The notes below the pieces were generated by a model that was given only the letters and a program-made list of their open reading frames with translations, did no database searches and was not told where the DNA came from. The position numbers and the translations under genes were made by a program. A stretch of DNA of 6,288 bases from Cycloclasticus sp. (GTDB lineage Bacteria; Pseudomonadota; Gammaproteobacteria; Methylococcales; Cycloclasticaceae): NCBI GenBank assembly GCA_018066825.1, contig JAGPVU010000015.1:1-6288 (forward strand). The letters run 5' to 3'. This document shows, piece after piece, positions 1 to 5,477 of this stretch (positions are counted from its first letter, which is position 1; every line of letters begins with the position of its first letter).

Positions 1-364
1 TGATATTAAATTCATAAGGATTACCTAAATCTCGCAACCAAACTCGTGCTGCATCTTCATCATCTTTATAGTTAATACCGATAATGCGAATGCCATCTGC
101 GGCTAAGGTATTTAAAAACGCATGCTCTGCTCGACACGTTGGACACCAAGTTGCCCACACATTCACCAACATAGGACGACCTTGCAGGTCCGACTGCGTT
201 AGCTGCTTATGATTTTCAACTTGCTGTAAAATAAACGCAGGGAATGGTTTATCGATCAACGGCGAAGGTAAGTCTTCTTTGTTTTCTCGACCCAAACCAC
301 CACCTAACACGATGGCCAAAACAAGAAAAATAACCAACGGTATAAATAAAAATGCACGCTTCAT
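1..364 (-). CDS. ccmG: CcmG (DsbE) thiol:disulfide oxidoreductase, C-terminus cut by window edge
   Basis: Membrane-anchored periplasmic thioredoxin-like protein that reduces the CXXCH cysteines of apocytochrome c (directly or through CcmH) before heme ligation. The first 121 residues are visible out of roughly 180 usual for the family; the rest lies beyond the left edge. An N-terminal hydrophobic segment (about residues 4-24, after MKR) acts as an uncleaved signal anchor. A short linker follows, containing SPLIDKPFPAF (34-44), the entry to the CcmG-type thioredoxin fold. The active site is W73-C74-P75-T76-C77 within NVWATWCPTCRAEH, which is essentially the E. coli CcmG motif, and GINYKDD (96-102) is also typical. 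The ATG at 364 is preceded by an AAGAGG Shine-Dalgarno whose 5' end overlaps the ccmF stop codon, suggesting coupling. The gene starts 12 bp after ccmF. Identification is firm; other thioredoxin-fold reductases are unlikely given the motif and neighbours. Confidence 0.96.
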   Translation of the reverse strand, partial: MKRAFLFIPLVIFLVLAIVLGGGLGRENKEDLPSPLIDKPFPAFILQQVENHKQLTQSDLQGRPMLVNVWATWCPTCRAEHAFLNTLAADGIRIIGINYKDDEDAARVWLRDLGNPYEFNI

Positions 365-376
365 AGCACTATCCTC

Positions 377-2359
377 TTATGCCGTTGCTTTAGTAGCTGC
401 TTTGGTCGCTGTCTTTGTGGTTTTAGTAACCGTTTTAGGTCGCAAACGATAACGCTTATCTAAAATAGCCAACAGCCCCCCCACACTCATAAATATTGCG
501 CCTAACCAAACCCAGCGCATATACGCTTTTACCTGTAATCGCATTGCCCAAGCGCCATCAGCTAAAGGCTCGCCCATTGACACATATAAATCTCGGAACA
601 ATCCAGCATCAATTGCTGCTTCCGTCATCATTGAACTCTGAACCTTGTAACGACGTTTTTCAGCGTGCATGGTCGTAACATATTGACCACTTTTAGACAC
701 TTCAAAAACACCCACTTGAGCGGTGTAATTAGGCCCTTCCTGCTGACCCGCTTGTACAAATCTGAAGTCATAACCAGAAAGTGTCGCCACATCGCCAGGA
801 GCCATTTTTAAGGCTTTTTCAACACTAAAATTACTCACAACCGTAATTCCAATTACCGTAATTGCAACACCAAGGTGAGCAATTATCATTCCCCAATAAC
901 TCAAAGTTAAACGGCTTAAGCGGCTGATTTGACCTTTTGACTTACGCCAAATATCACTCACTGTCGCGGCTATTAAGATTGTTGCAATGAATAAACCAAA
1001 TGCCACTTTAAAATTCATTTCACCGGCATACACCAATGGAAAAGCCGCTGCGACAATTATGGCAATCACAATAGAGCCGCTAATTTGAGCCAGTAATAAT
1101 TTACCCGGCATTACTTTCCAGCGTGACATAGCACCCATACCGGCTAATGCAGTCATCGCTGATGCTAAAGGTACAAACATGGTATTAAACCAAGCAGAAC
1201 CCACCGATAATTTTTCGCCACTCACGTAATCCACGATTAATGGATAAAGTGTGCCCAACATAATGGTCAAGGTCGCCACTACAAGCAGTGCATTATTAGC
1301 CAATAAAAAACCTTCGCGCGATAATAATTTGAACTTGCCAGTAGAGGCCACCGTCGGCGCTTTTAATGCATAAACGGTCAATGATCCACCGACACAAATA
1401 CCTAACAGTGCCAAAATAAACACCCCACGTTCAGGGTCAGAAGCAAAAGCGTGAACCGACGTTAATACCCCAGAACGAACCAAAAAGGTGCCTAACAAAC
1501 TCAATGAAAAAGCAAAGATTGCTAACAATACGGTCCAGCTTTTAAACACACCGCGCTTTTCAGTAGCCGCTAATGAATGAATTAGTGCGGTACCGACTAA
1601 CCAAGGCATAAAGGATGCGTTCTCAACTGGATCCCAGAACCACCAGCCGCCCCAGCCAAGTTCGTAATACGCCCACCAGCTACCTAAAGCGATACCTAGG
1701 GTTAGAAATACCCATGCTGCGGTTGTCCACGGACGAGACCAACGCGCCCAAGCGGCGTCTAAACGACCACCCAGCAATGCAGCAATAGCAAACGAAAAGG
1801 CAACCGAGAAACCCACATAGCCCATATATAAGGTAGGTGGATGTACAATCAAACCGAAATCTTGTAACAAAGGATTCAAGTCCGCACCGTCTAAAGGAAT
1901 AGACGGTAAGCTGCGATCAAAGGGGTTAGAGGTAAATAAGGTAAATAAGATGAAGCCAACGCCTACCATACCCATCACCGCAATCACGCGGGCAACCATT
2001 TCAATCGGTAATGCTTTACTGAACATAGCCACTGCTGCGCCCCAAAGGCCCAGCATTAATACCCATAATAAAAGTGAGCCTTCATGGCCACCCCACACTG
2101 CACTGACTTTAAATTCTGTTGGTAATAAACTGTTACTGTTTTGCGCTACGTAAGCGACTGAGAAATCATCAACCACAAAACTGTAGGTTAACGCGATAAA
2201 ACTGAGCAGTAAGAAAAATGCCTGCCCCAAAGCCATTGGCCGTGCATATTGCATCAACCATTCGCGGTTTGTTTGCGCACCTACCATGGGTACAGAAGCT
2301 TGCACACAGGCAAAAGCGAGGGCAATTAAAAGGGCTATGTGTCCGTATTCCGCTACCAT
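377..2359 (-). CDS. ccmF: CcmF, cytochrome c heme lyase subunit
   Basis: Large integral membrane protein (660 aa) that takes heme from holo-CcmE and attaches it to apocytochrome c, together with CcmH-type partners. The many hydrophobic segments fit the roughly 15 transmembrane helices of the family. The WWD heme-handling domain is at 236-254 (WGGWWFWDPVENASF). Periplasmic heme-ligand histidines are H173 (IVHPPTLYMG) and H303 (SVHAFASDP). Transmembrane histidines for the structural heme b are H261 (ALIHS) and H495 (IIAHLG). The first three have the same numbers as I recall for E. coli CcmF (173, 303, 261); the fourth is H491 there. A large periplasmic loop spans about 505-612 before the last helix (about 615-633). 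The protein ends in a cytoplasmic Lys/Thr/Ala-rich tail (642-660) with a tetrapeptide-like repeat, which looks like a lineage-specific addition. The ATG lies 2 bp after the ccmE stop with only a weak Shine-Dalgarno, so translation is probably coupled to ccmE. Confidence 0.98.
   Translation of the reverse strand: MVAEYGHIALLIALAFACVQASVPMVGAQTNREWLMQYARPMALGQAFFLLLSFIALTYSFVVDDFSVAYVAQNSNSLLPTEFKVSAVWGGHEGSLLLWVLMLGLWGAAVAMFSKALPIEMVARVIAVMGMVGVGFILFTLFTSNPFDRSLPSIPLDGADLNPLLQDFGLIVHPPTLYMGYVGFSVAFSFAIAALLGGRLDAAWARWSRPWTTAAWVFLTLGIALGSWWAYYELGWGGWWFWDPVENASFMPWLVGTALIHSLAATEKRGVFKSWTVLLAIFAFSLSLLGTFLVRSGVLTSVHAFASDPERGVFILALLGICVGGSLTVYALKAPTVASTGKFKLLSREGFLLANNALLVVATLTIMLGTLYPLIVDYVSGEKLSVGSAWFNTMFVPLASAMTALAGMGAMSRWKVMPGKLLLAQISGSIVIAIIVAAAFPLVYAGEMNFKVAFGLFIATILIAATVSDIWRKSKGQISRLSRLTLSYWGMIIAHLGVAITVIGITVVSNFSVEKALKMAPGDVATLSGYDFRFVQAGQQEGPNYTAQVGVFEVSKSGQYVTTMHAEKRRYKVQSSMMTEAAIDAGLFRDLYVSMGEPLADGAWAMRLQVKAYMRWVWLGAIFMSVGGLLAILDKRYRLRPKTVTKTTKTATKAATKATA
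383..418 (-). repeat. Degenerate 12-bp tandem repeat coding the CcmF C-terminal tail
   Basis: Three consecutive 12-base units on the minus strand read ACAAAGACAGCG, ACCAAAGCAGCT and ACTAAAGCAACG. They encode TKTA, TKAA and TKAT just before the final Ala and stop of ccmF. The same Thr-Lys flavour extends upstream (PKTVTKT), so the last 19 residues contain almost only K, T and A with one P-free stretch. The units differ mostly at third codon positions, suggesting that an old duplication kept its amino-acid pattern while the DNA drifted. The positive charge on the cytoplasmic side agrees with the positive-inside rule. No function is known to me. Confidence 0.7.
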
Positions 2360-2361
2360 GA

Positions 2362-2892
2362 TTAATACTGCTTTTCAGAGGTTGGTGGATTTTCAGAGTG
2401 AGAGTCTGCTTGTTTTTTTTCTTCAACCGGCTTAGCAGAATAATTCTTCAGGTTTTCAACACCATCTTTATGAGCGGCATCTAATGCGTGCTGCACTTCT
2501 GGAGGCATATATTCTTCGTCGTGCTTGGCTAAAACTTCAGAGGCGATAACCACATTGCGTGAATCTACTTTTCCCATGGCTACGATGCCCTGACCTTCGC
2601 GGAATAAATCTGGCAAGATGCCTTCGTATTCGATAGTCACATTCGCGGCTCCGTCGGTGATGGCGAAGCTAACATGCAAACCATCTTCACTGCGCTGAAC
2701 GCTGCCGTCTACCACTAACCCACCTGCGCGAATGGTTTGTCCTGGGTTCACTTCACCGTTGGCTATTTGAGTTGGGGTCATAAACAAATCAATATTTTGG
2801 CTTAATGAATACATCATTAGGCTTACCGCAGACCCAAGCCCCACGACCATGAAAATAATCAGAATGAGTCGATTCTTACGCTTAGGATGCAT
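2362..2892 (-). CDS. ccmE: CcmE, periplasmic heme chaperone
   Basis: Membrane-anchored heme chaperone (176 aa) that binds heme covalently in the CcmABCD complex and delivers it to CcmF. Residues 1-8 are basic (MHPKRKNR), followed by a single transmembrane anchor (about 9-30) and the OB-fold beta-barrel domain (about 40-130). The heme-binding histidine is H124 in VLAKHDEEYMPPEV, with the nearby Y128 that helps ligate iron; these correspond to H130 and Y134 in E. coli. The C-terminal tail (about 140-176) is hydrophilic, Lys/Glu-rich and probably disordered, as is common in the family. The frame is open upstream to an ATG at 2931, but I choose 2892 because GGGAG sits 7 bases before it and the protein then starts like known CcmE proteins. 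The 13 extra codons would only re-read ccmD out of frame. The start overlaps the ccmD end by 11 bp. Confidence 0.97.
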   Translation of the reverse strand: MHPKRKNRLILIIFMVVGLGSAVSLMMYSLSQNIDLFMTPTQIANGEVNPGQTIRAGGLVVDGSVQRSEDGLHVSFAITDGAANVTIEYEGILPDLFREGQGIVAMGKVDSRNVVIASEVLAKHDEEYMPPEVQHALDAAHKDGVENLKNYSAKPVEEKKQADSHSENPPTSEKQY

Positions 2893-3064
2893 TATTTTTC
2901 TCCCGACGCTGAAGGCGCGCCTGTTGTTCAATCAATTTTTTGCGCTGTAGCATTGGGGCAATAATATTTACCACAATCACCACAGCGGTGATGCCATAAC
3001 ATAGCCATACATAAAAGCCGTGTTTACCCATAGCTAGAAAGTCTGCAAAGTTGTCAAAATACAT
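2882..3064 (-). CDS. ccmD: CcmD, small membrane subunit of the CcmABCD heme release complex
   Basis: Small 60-residue membrane protein that tethers CcmE to CcmC and is needed to release holo-CcmE from the CcmABC complex. The N-terminus (MYFDNFADFLAMGKHGFYVW) carries the family signature M-G-x-H-G-x-Y-V-W; here the usual Gly-Gly-His is Gly-Lys-His (13-15). One transmembrane helix (about 17-38) is followed by a strongly basic cytoplasmic tail (RKKLIEQQARLQRREKNNAS, 41-60) that could form a short helix. It starts 5 bp after the ccmC stop and its last 11 bp overlap ccmE. Length and position between ccmC and ccmE are exactly as expected. Such short genes are often missed in annotation. Confidence 0.95.
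   Translation of the reverse strand: MYFDNFADFLAMGKHGFYVWLCYGITAVVIVVNIIAPMLQRKKLIEQQARLQRREKNNAS
2900..2904 (-). promoter_or_regulatory. Ribosome binding site that fixes the ccmE start
   Basis: GGGAG on the minus strand, 7 bases before the ATG at 2892 and inside the end of ccmD. It supports the shorter CcmE start over the in-frame ATG at 2931. Confidence 0.75.
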
Positions 3065-3069
3065 GGTCT

Positions 3070-3831
3070 TTATGATCTCCCTGCTGGTGTCTGAATCAGC
3101 TTATTAACCCAACTCTTTTTACGCTCATGCCACAAAATTTTATTACGTGTTCGCAAAAAAACCAACGTGGCAAATAATAAATAAAAACCTGCGATCATAA
3201 TAAGCAAAGGAATTAACATCTCCGTTGCCATGGCGGGTTTTTCTGTCAGCGTTAACGTTGCAGGCTGGTGCAAGGTATTCCACCAATCAACGGAATACTT
3301 AATAATGGGAATGTTCACTAAGCCGACTAACGATAAAATTGCACCGGCCTTGGCCGAATTATCTTCGGTATCCATCGCTTGTTGCAATGCCATTACACCA
3401 AAATATAAAAACAACAATAACAACATCGAAGTTAAACGCGCATCCCATACCCACCAAGTTCCCCAAGTAGGTTTACCCCAAATGGCACCGGTAATAAGGG
3501 CTAAGAAACAAAAGCTGGCACCAATTGGTGCAATAGATGCGGCGACCCAGGCGGCCATTTTCATCCGCCAAATTAAAAAGACAGCGCCAGCCATAGCCAT
3601 CATGGCAAAAGCACTTTGCGCTAATAACGCCGCAGGAACATGGATATAAATAATTCGAAAACTGTTACCTTGCTGATAATCCGCTGGCGCAAATGCTAAC
3701 CCCCAAACAGTGCCCACTATTAAACACAATCCAGCCGGTATAGCGAACCAAGGCAGCCAACGTGTTGATATTTCATAAAACCATTTTGGCGACCCCATTC
3801 GATGGTACAGTCGCTTTAATGCTTCCCACAT
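3070..3831 (-). CDS. ccmC: CcmC, heme-handling protein that loads CcmE
   Basis: Integral membrane protein of 253 aa (E. coli about 245) that presents heme to CcmE at the periplasmic face. About six transmembrane segments are visible. The tryptophan-rich WWD domain is at 118-135 (WGKPTWGTWWVWDARLTS). Two conserved periplasmic histidines flank it: H64 in IIYIHVPAA and H188 in WWNTLHQPAT, equivalent to H60 and H184 of E. coli CcmC, which ligate the heme. The N-terminus (MWEALKRLYHRMGSPKWFY) is cytoplasmic and typical, and the C-terminal end is basic (RTRNKILWHERKKSW). It follows ccmB by 28 bp, the largest gap in the operon, where AGGT about 9 bases before the ATG gives a modest Shine-Dalgarno. 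It precedes ccmD by 5 bp. All key residues are present, so it should be functional. Confidence 0.98.
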   Translation of the reverse strand: MWEALKRLYHRMGSPKWFYEISTRWLPWFAIPAGLCLIVGTVWGLAFAPADYQQGNSFRIIYIHVPAALLAQSAFAMMAMAGAVFLIWRMKMAAWVAASIAPIGASFCFLALITGAIWGKPTWGTWWVWDARLTSMLLLLFLYFGVMALQQAMDTEDNSAKAGAILSLVGLVNIPIIKYSVDWWNTLHQPATLTLTEKPAMATEMLIPLLIMIAGFYLLFATLVFLRTRNKILWHERKKSWVNKLIQTPAGRS

Positions 3832-3859
3832 AATTTAATACCTAAAATCTGTTTATCGC

Positions 3860-4528
3860 TTAACGAGAAAGATTCAACTTTAACGCGCCCGCCACCGCAA
3901 ACGGTGTCAGTGTCATTGCCATACATAAAAACGACGCCAAAAAGCCTAATTGCCCGAGGTATTCCATTTCAATGCCCGCATGATATACCGCGCTGGCCCC
4001 AAAGATGAGTATAGGAGTGTAAAGAGGCAGAATAACCAAACTTAATAATAACCCCCCGCTGCGAACCCCAGCGGTTAAAGCTGCGCCCACCGCGCCTAAC
4101 AGGCTTAAAATAGGAGTTCCCAATAACAAACTAAAAAACAGCGCGCTATAGGCGTTCTCGGGTAAATTCATCATCAAAGCCAATAAAGGCGCGACGATTG
4201 TAAGAGGTAGGCCACTGATGCACCAGTGAGTAAAGGCTTTTCCCAAAGCCATGGCATACAAGGATTCACCCGATGCTAACCATTGCTCTAAAGTGCCATC
4301 TTCAACATCGGCTTTAAATAAAGAGTCAAGTGATAATAACGTAGATAATAACGCTGCCACCCACACCACACCGGCGGCAATTTTTGCCAAGAAATTAGGA
4401 TCTGGATCAACCGCTAATGGAAACAGCGCCAAAACCATTAAAAAGAACATCAAGGGGTTTAGCCACTCACCCGGATTGCGTGCAGCAATCACCAGGTCGC
4501 GCTTAATAGTTGCGGTGACTAAACTCAT
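3860..4528 (-). CDS. ccmB: CcmB, membrane subunit of the CcmAB ABC transporter
   Basis: Membrane partner of the CcmA ATPase (222 aa; E. coli 220). CcmAB uses ATP hydrolysis to release holo-CcmE from CcmCD; it is not thought to pump heme itself. About six transmembrane helices are visible. The cytoplasmic loop motif FKADVEDGTLEQW (71-83) is the hallmark of the family and likely contacts CcmA. The segment LVILPLYTPILIFG (164-177) is also well conserved. The short basic N-terminus (TIKRDLVIAARNPGEWLNPL) matches other CcmB proteins. The start codon shares the ATGA tetranucleotide with the ccmA stop (4525-4528), a classic translational coupling that would keep the two subunits in balance. Confidence 0.97.
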   Translation of the reverse strand: MSLVTATIKRDLVIAARNPGEWLNPLMFFLMVLALFPLAVDPDPNFLAKIAAGVVWVAALLSTLLSLDSLFKADVEDGTLEQWLASGESLYAMALGKAFTHWCISGLPLTIVAPLLALMMNLPENAYSALFFSLLLGTPILSLLGAVGAALTAGVRSGGLLLSLVILPLYTPILIFGASAVYHAGIEMEYLGQLGFLASFLCMAMTLTPFAVAGALKLNLSR

Positions 4529-5193
4529 TTGTGCATTCCCAATTCGATATAGCGCAATGCGGGAATATCACTTAATGCATGGTGACTGGTAATCAACACT
4601 GTGCCGCCTGCGGCAACATGACGAGCGAGTTGATCTTCTAGCCAAGCAACCCCCTCTTTGTCGAGGGCGGTAAAAGGTTCATCAAGAATCCATAATGGCG
4701 TTGGTGTAACTAATAATCGTGCTAAAGCAACTCGGCGCTGTTGACCTGCGGATAATTGCTGACAAGGAACATCTTCATAACCAGCTAAGGTAACGTCGGC
4801 TAACGCTTGCCATAAATCGGCTTCTTTTACTTCCGGCCAACTGCTCACAAACCACCGTAAATTTTCCAGCGGCGTCAGTACTTTTTTAATTGCAGAAAGG
4901 TGCCCAATGTATAACCGCTGCCGAGCGTAATCTTGATAACAGCGCTGAATATTTTCACCGTGCCAATGCACTTCGCCCTGAAAATCTTGATTCAGCCCAG
5001 CCATTAAACGTAACAAGGTGGTTTTACCCGCGCCATTTGGGCCGACTAACTGAATTAAATCACCCTTTTGTACCGTTAGGCTTAGGTTTTCAAACAGAAT
5101 ACGATCGTCTCGTTCGCAACTCACATTATGAGCAATCAGGTCACAGAAGTGGGTAAACCTGTTTGATTGTTCGAGAGAAGCTGAGGGGGTCAT
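4525..5193 (-). CDS. ccmA: CcmA, ATP-binding subunit of the CcmABCD complex
   Basis: Cytoplasmic ATPase of 222 aa that drives release of heme-loaded CcmE from CcmCD with CcmB. Walker A GPNGAGKTT is at 51-59, the ABC signature LSAGQ at 147-151, Walker B LWILDEP at 167-173 (catalytic E172), the D-loop ALD at 176-178 and the H-loop histidine at H204 in TSHH. In the Q-loop region (IGHLSAIK, 96-103) Leu stands where E. coli has Gln; the family varies at this site, so I do not read it as inactivation. The protein is about 12 residues longer at the N-terminus than E. coli CcmA, whose CERDERTLF matches CERDDRILF here at residues 26-34. The ATG at 5193 is kept because AGGA lies 5 bases upstream and no better internal start is seen. 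It is the first gene of the operon, so its upstream region should hold the ccm promoter. Confidence 0.97.
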   Translation of the reverse strand: MTPSASLEQSNRFTHFCDLIAHNVSCERDDRILFENLSLTVQKGDLIQLVGPNGAGKTTLLRLMAGLNQDFQGEVHWHGENIQRCYQDYARQRLYIGHLSAIKKVLTPLENLRWFVSSWPEVKEADLWQALADVTLAGYEDVPCQQLSAGQQRRVALARLLVTPTPLWILDEPFTALDKEGVAWLEDQLARHVAAGGTVLITSHHALSDIPALRYIELGMHK

Positions 5194-5198
5194 ACAAT

Positions 5199-5202
5199 TC
5201 CT
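5199..5202 (-). promoter_or_regulatory. Ribosome binding site of ccmA
   Basis: AGGA on the minus strand, 5 bases before the ATG at 5193. It supports the longer CcmA N-terminus. Confidence 0.55.
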
Positions 5203-5253
5203 GTTCTAGCTAGTTATCTTTTTAGAAAAAAAGAAGTAGGCAATAATCCCTGC

Positions 5254-5259
5254 ATTATA
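5254..5259 (-). promoter_or_regulatory. Candidate -10 element of the ccm operon promoter
   Basis: A perfect TATAAT on the minus strand, within TTTATAATGCAGGG. Transcription would start near 5247, giving a leader of about 54 bases before ccmA. No good -35 is seen 16-18 bases upstream (the sequence there is GC-rich, around CCCGCG), so the promoter may be weak alone and depend on an activator. An upstream perfect TTGAT half-site (5297-5301) lies roughly 50 bases from the predicted start. Base-pattern evidence only. Confidence 0.45.
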
Positions 5260-5325
5260 AACAAATTCAACGCTCGCGGGTATTAAATCTAGGCTAATCA
5301 ACGACTAATACTTTTCTAAAGCAAC

Positions 5326-5348
5326 TCTTATATAGGCTTAATATAAGA
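5326..5348. repeat. Interrupted inverted repeat, 8-bp arms around a 7-bp centre
   Basis: TCTTATAT (5326-5333) and ATATAAGA (5341-5348) are perfect reverse complements separated by AGGCTTA. The centre (5337) is about 90 bp from both predicted start points (about 5247 for ccm and about 5427 for hemN). It could bind a dimeric regulator acting on both promoters. It is built mostly of A and T, so chance is a real alternative in DNA of this composition. Confidence 0.4.
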
Positions 5349-5391
5349 CAAATATGAATCTAAAAACTGATACAGGACAAGTTATGAAAAG

Positions 5392-5420
5392 TTGCTAGCT
5401 CTAAAATAGCGAACCATAAA
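5392..5420 (+). promoter_or_regulatory. Candidate sigma70 promoter of hemN
   Basis: TTGCTA (5392-5397) and CATAAA (5415-5420) each match the sigma70 consensus at 4 of 6 positions and are separated by exactly 17 bases. Transcription would start near 5427, inside the palindrome at 5420-5437, with a leader of about 50 bases before the hemN ATG. Moderate support, as AT-rich DNA often yields such matches. Confidence 0.4.
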
Positions 5421-5437
5421 GTAAACAATGGTTTACT
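5420..5437. promoter_or_regulatory. Palindromic operator candidate at the hemN start point
   Basis: AGTAAAC (5420-5426) and GTTTACT (5431-5437) are perfect reverse complements around AATG, an 18-bp site with the two-fold symmetry of a dimer-binding operator. It begins at the last base of the predicted -10 and covers the predicted start point, a position typical of repressor sites. It does not match the FNR/Anr consensus (TTGAT-N4-ATCAA), and I do not recognise the cognate regulator. As RNA it would form only a short, weak hairpin. Confidence 0.45.
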
Positions 5438-5466
5438 GATTACCGACTCACTTTAATTAATTCAAT

Positions 5467-5471
5467 AGAGA
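5467..5471 (+). promoter_or_regulatory. Ribosome binding site of hemN (weak)
   Basis: AGAGA lies 6 bases before the ATG at 5478. It is a partial Shine-Dalgarno match but correctly placed, and the encoded N-terminus fits HemN. Confidence 0.45.
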
Positions 5472-5477
5472 CCTGAT

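Larger units (their letters stand above)
5194..5477. other. AT-rich divergent control region between ccmA and hemN
   Basis: This 284-bp stretch separates the start codons of two divergent genes and holds no credible protein gene. It is clearly richer in A and T than the flanking coding DNA. It contains a -10 hexamer for ccm, a sigma70-like promoter for hemN, two interrupted inverted repeats (5326-5348 and 5420-5437) and two imperfect FNR-like sequences (5288-5301 and 5367-5380). A four-codon ORF with a well-spaced AGGA (5384-5398, MKSC) is also present but too short to call. No intrinsic terminator is expected or seen between divergent genes. Confidence 0.8.

Noticed and set aside
2169..2426. 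Minus-strand 85-residue ORF across the ccmE-ccmF junction
   Set aside because: It overlaps the start of ccmF and end of ccmE out of frame; both of those genes are certain.
2893..2931. Longer CcmE starting at the in-frame ATG at 2931
   Set aside because: The extra 13 codons only re-read ccmD in another frame, place a basic stretch before the usual MHPKRKNR start, and a good GGGAG site sits before the ATG at 2892.
3230..3649. Plus-strand 139-residue ORF antisense to ccmC
   Set aside because: It is the shadow of conserved ccmC codons with no recognisable domain or supporting ribosome binding site.
4251..4592. Plus-strand 113-residue ORF antisense to ccmB and the end of ccmA
   Set aside because: Both antisense partners are well-conserved genes and the ORF has no family features.
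4891..4914. CcmA Q-loop with Leu in place of Gln as a sign of a broken ATPase
   Set aside because: Walker A, signature, Walker B and H-loop are intact, and CcmA proteins vary at this position, so loss of activity is not supported.
5215..5235. A/T-tract inverted repeat (CTTTTT-AG-AAAAAAAG) as an intrinsic terminator
   Set aside because: The stem has almost no G-C pairs and it lies in the leader of ccmA, where a terminator would not be expected.
5384..5398. Four-codon ORF (MKSC) with AGGA 6 bases upstream, possibly a leader peptide
   Set aside because: It is too short to support, overlaps the -35 of the predicted hemN promoter so may not be transcribed, and no attenuator-like hairpins follow it.
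5391..5414. Imperfect inverted repeat GTTGCTA / TAGCGAAC
   Set aside because: It needs a bulged base and has a 9-base loop; it is weaker than the two repeats reported and overlaps the -35 and spacer of the predicted hemN promoter.
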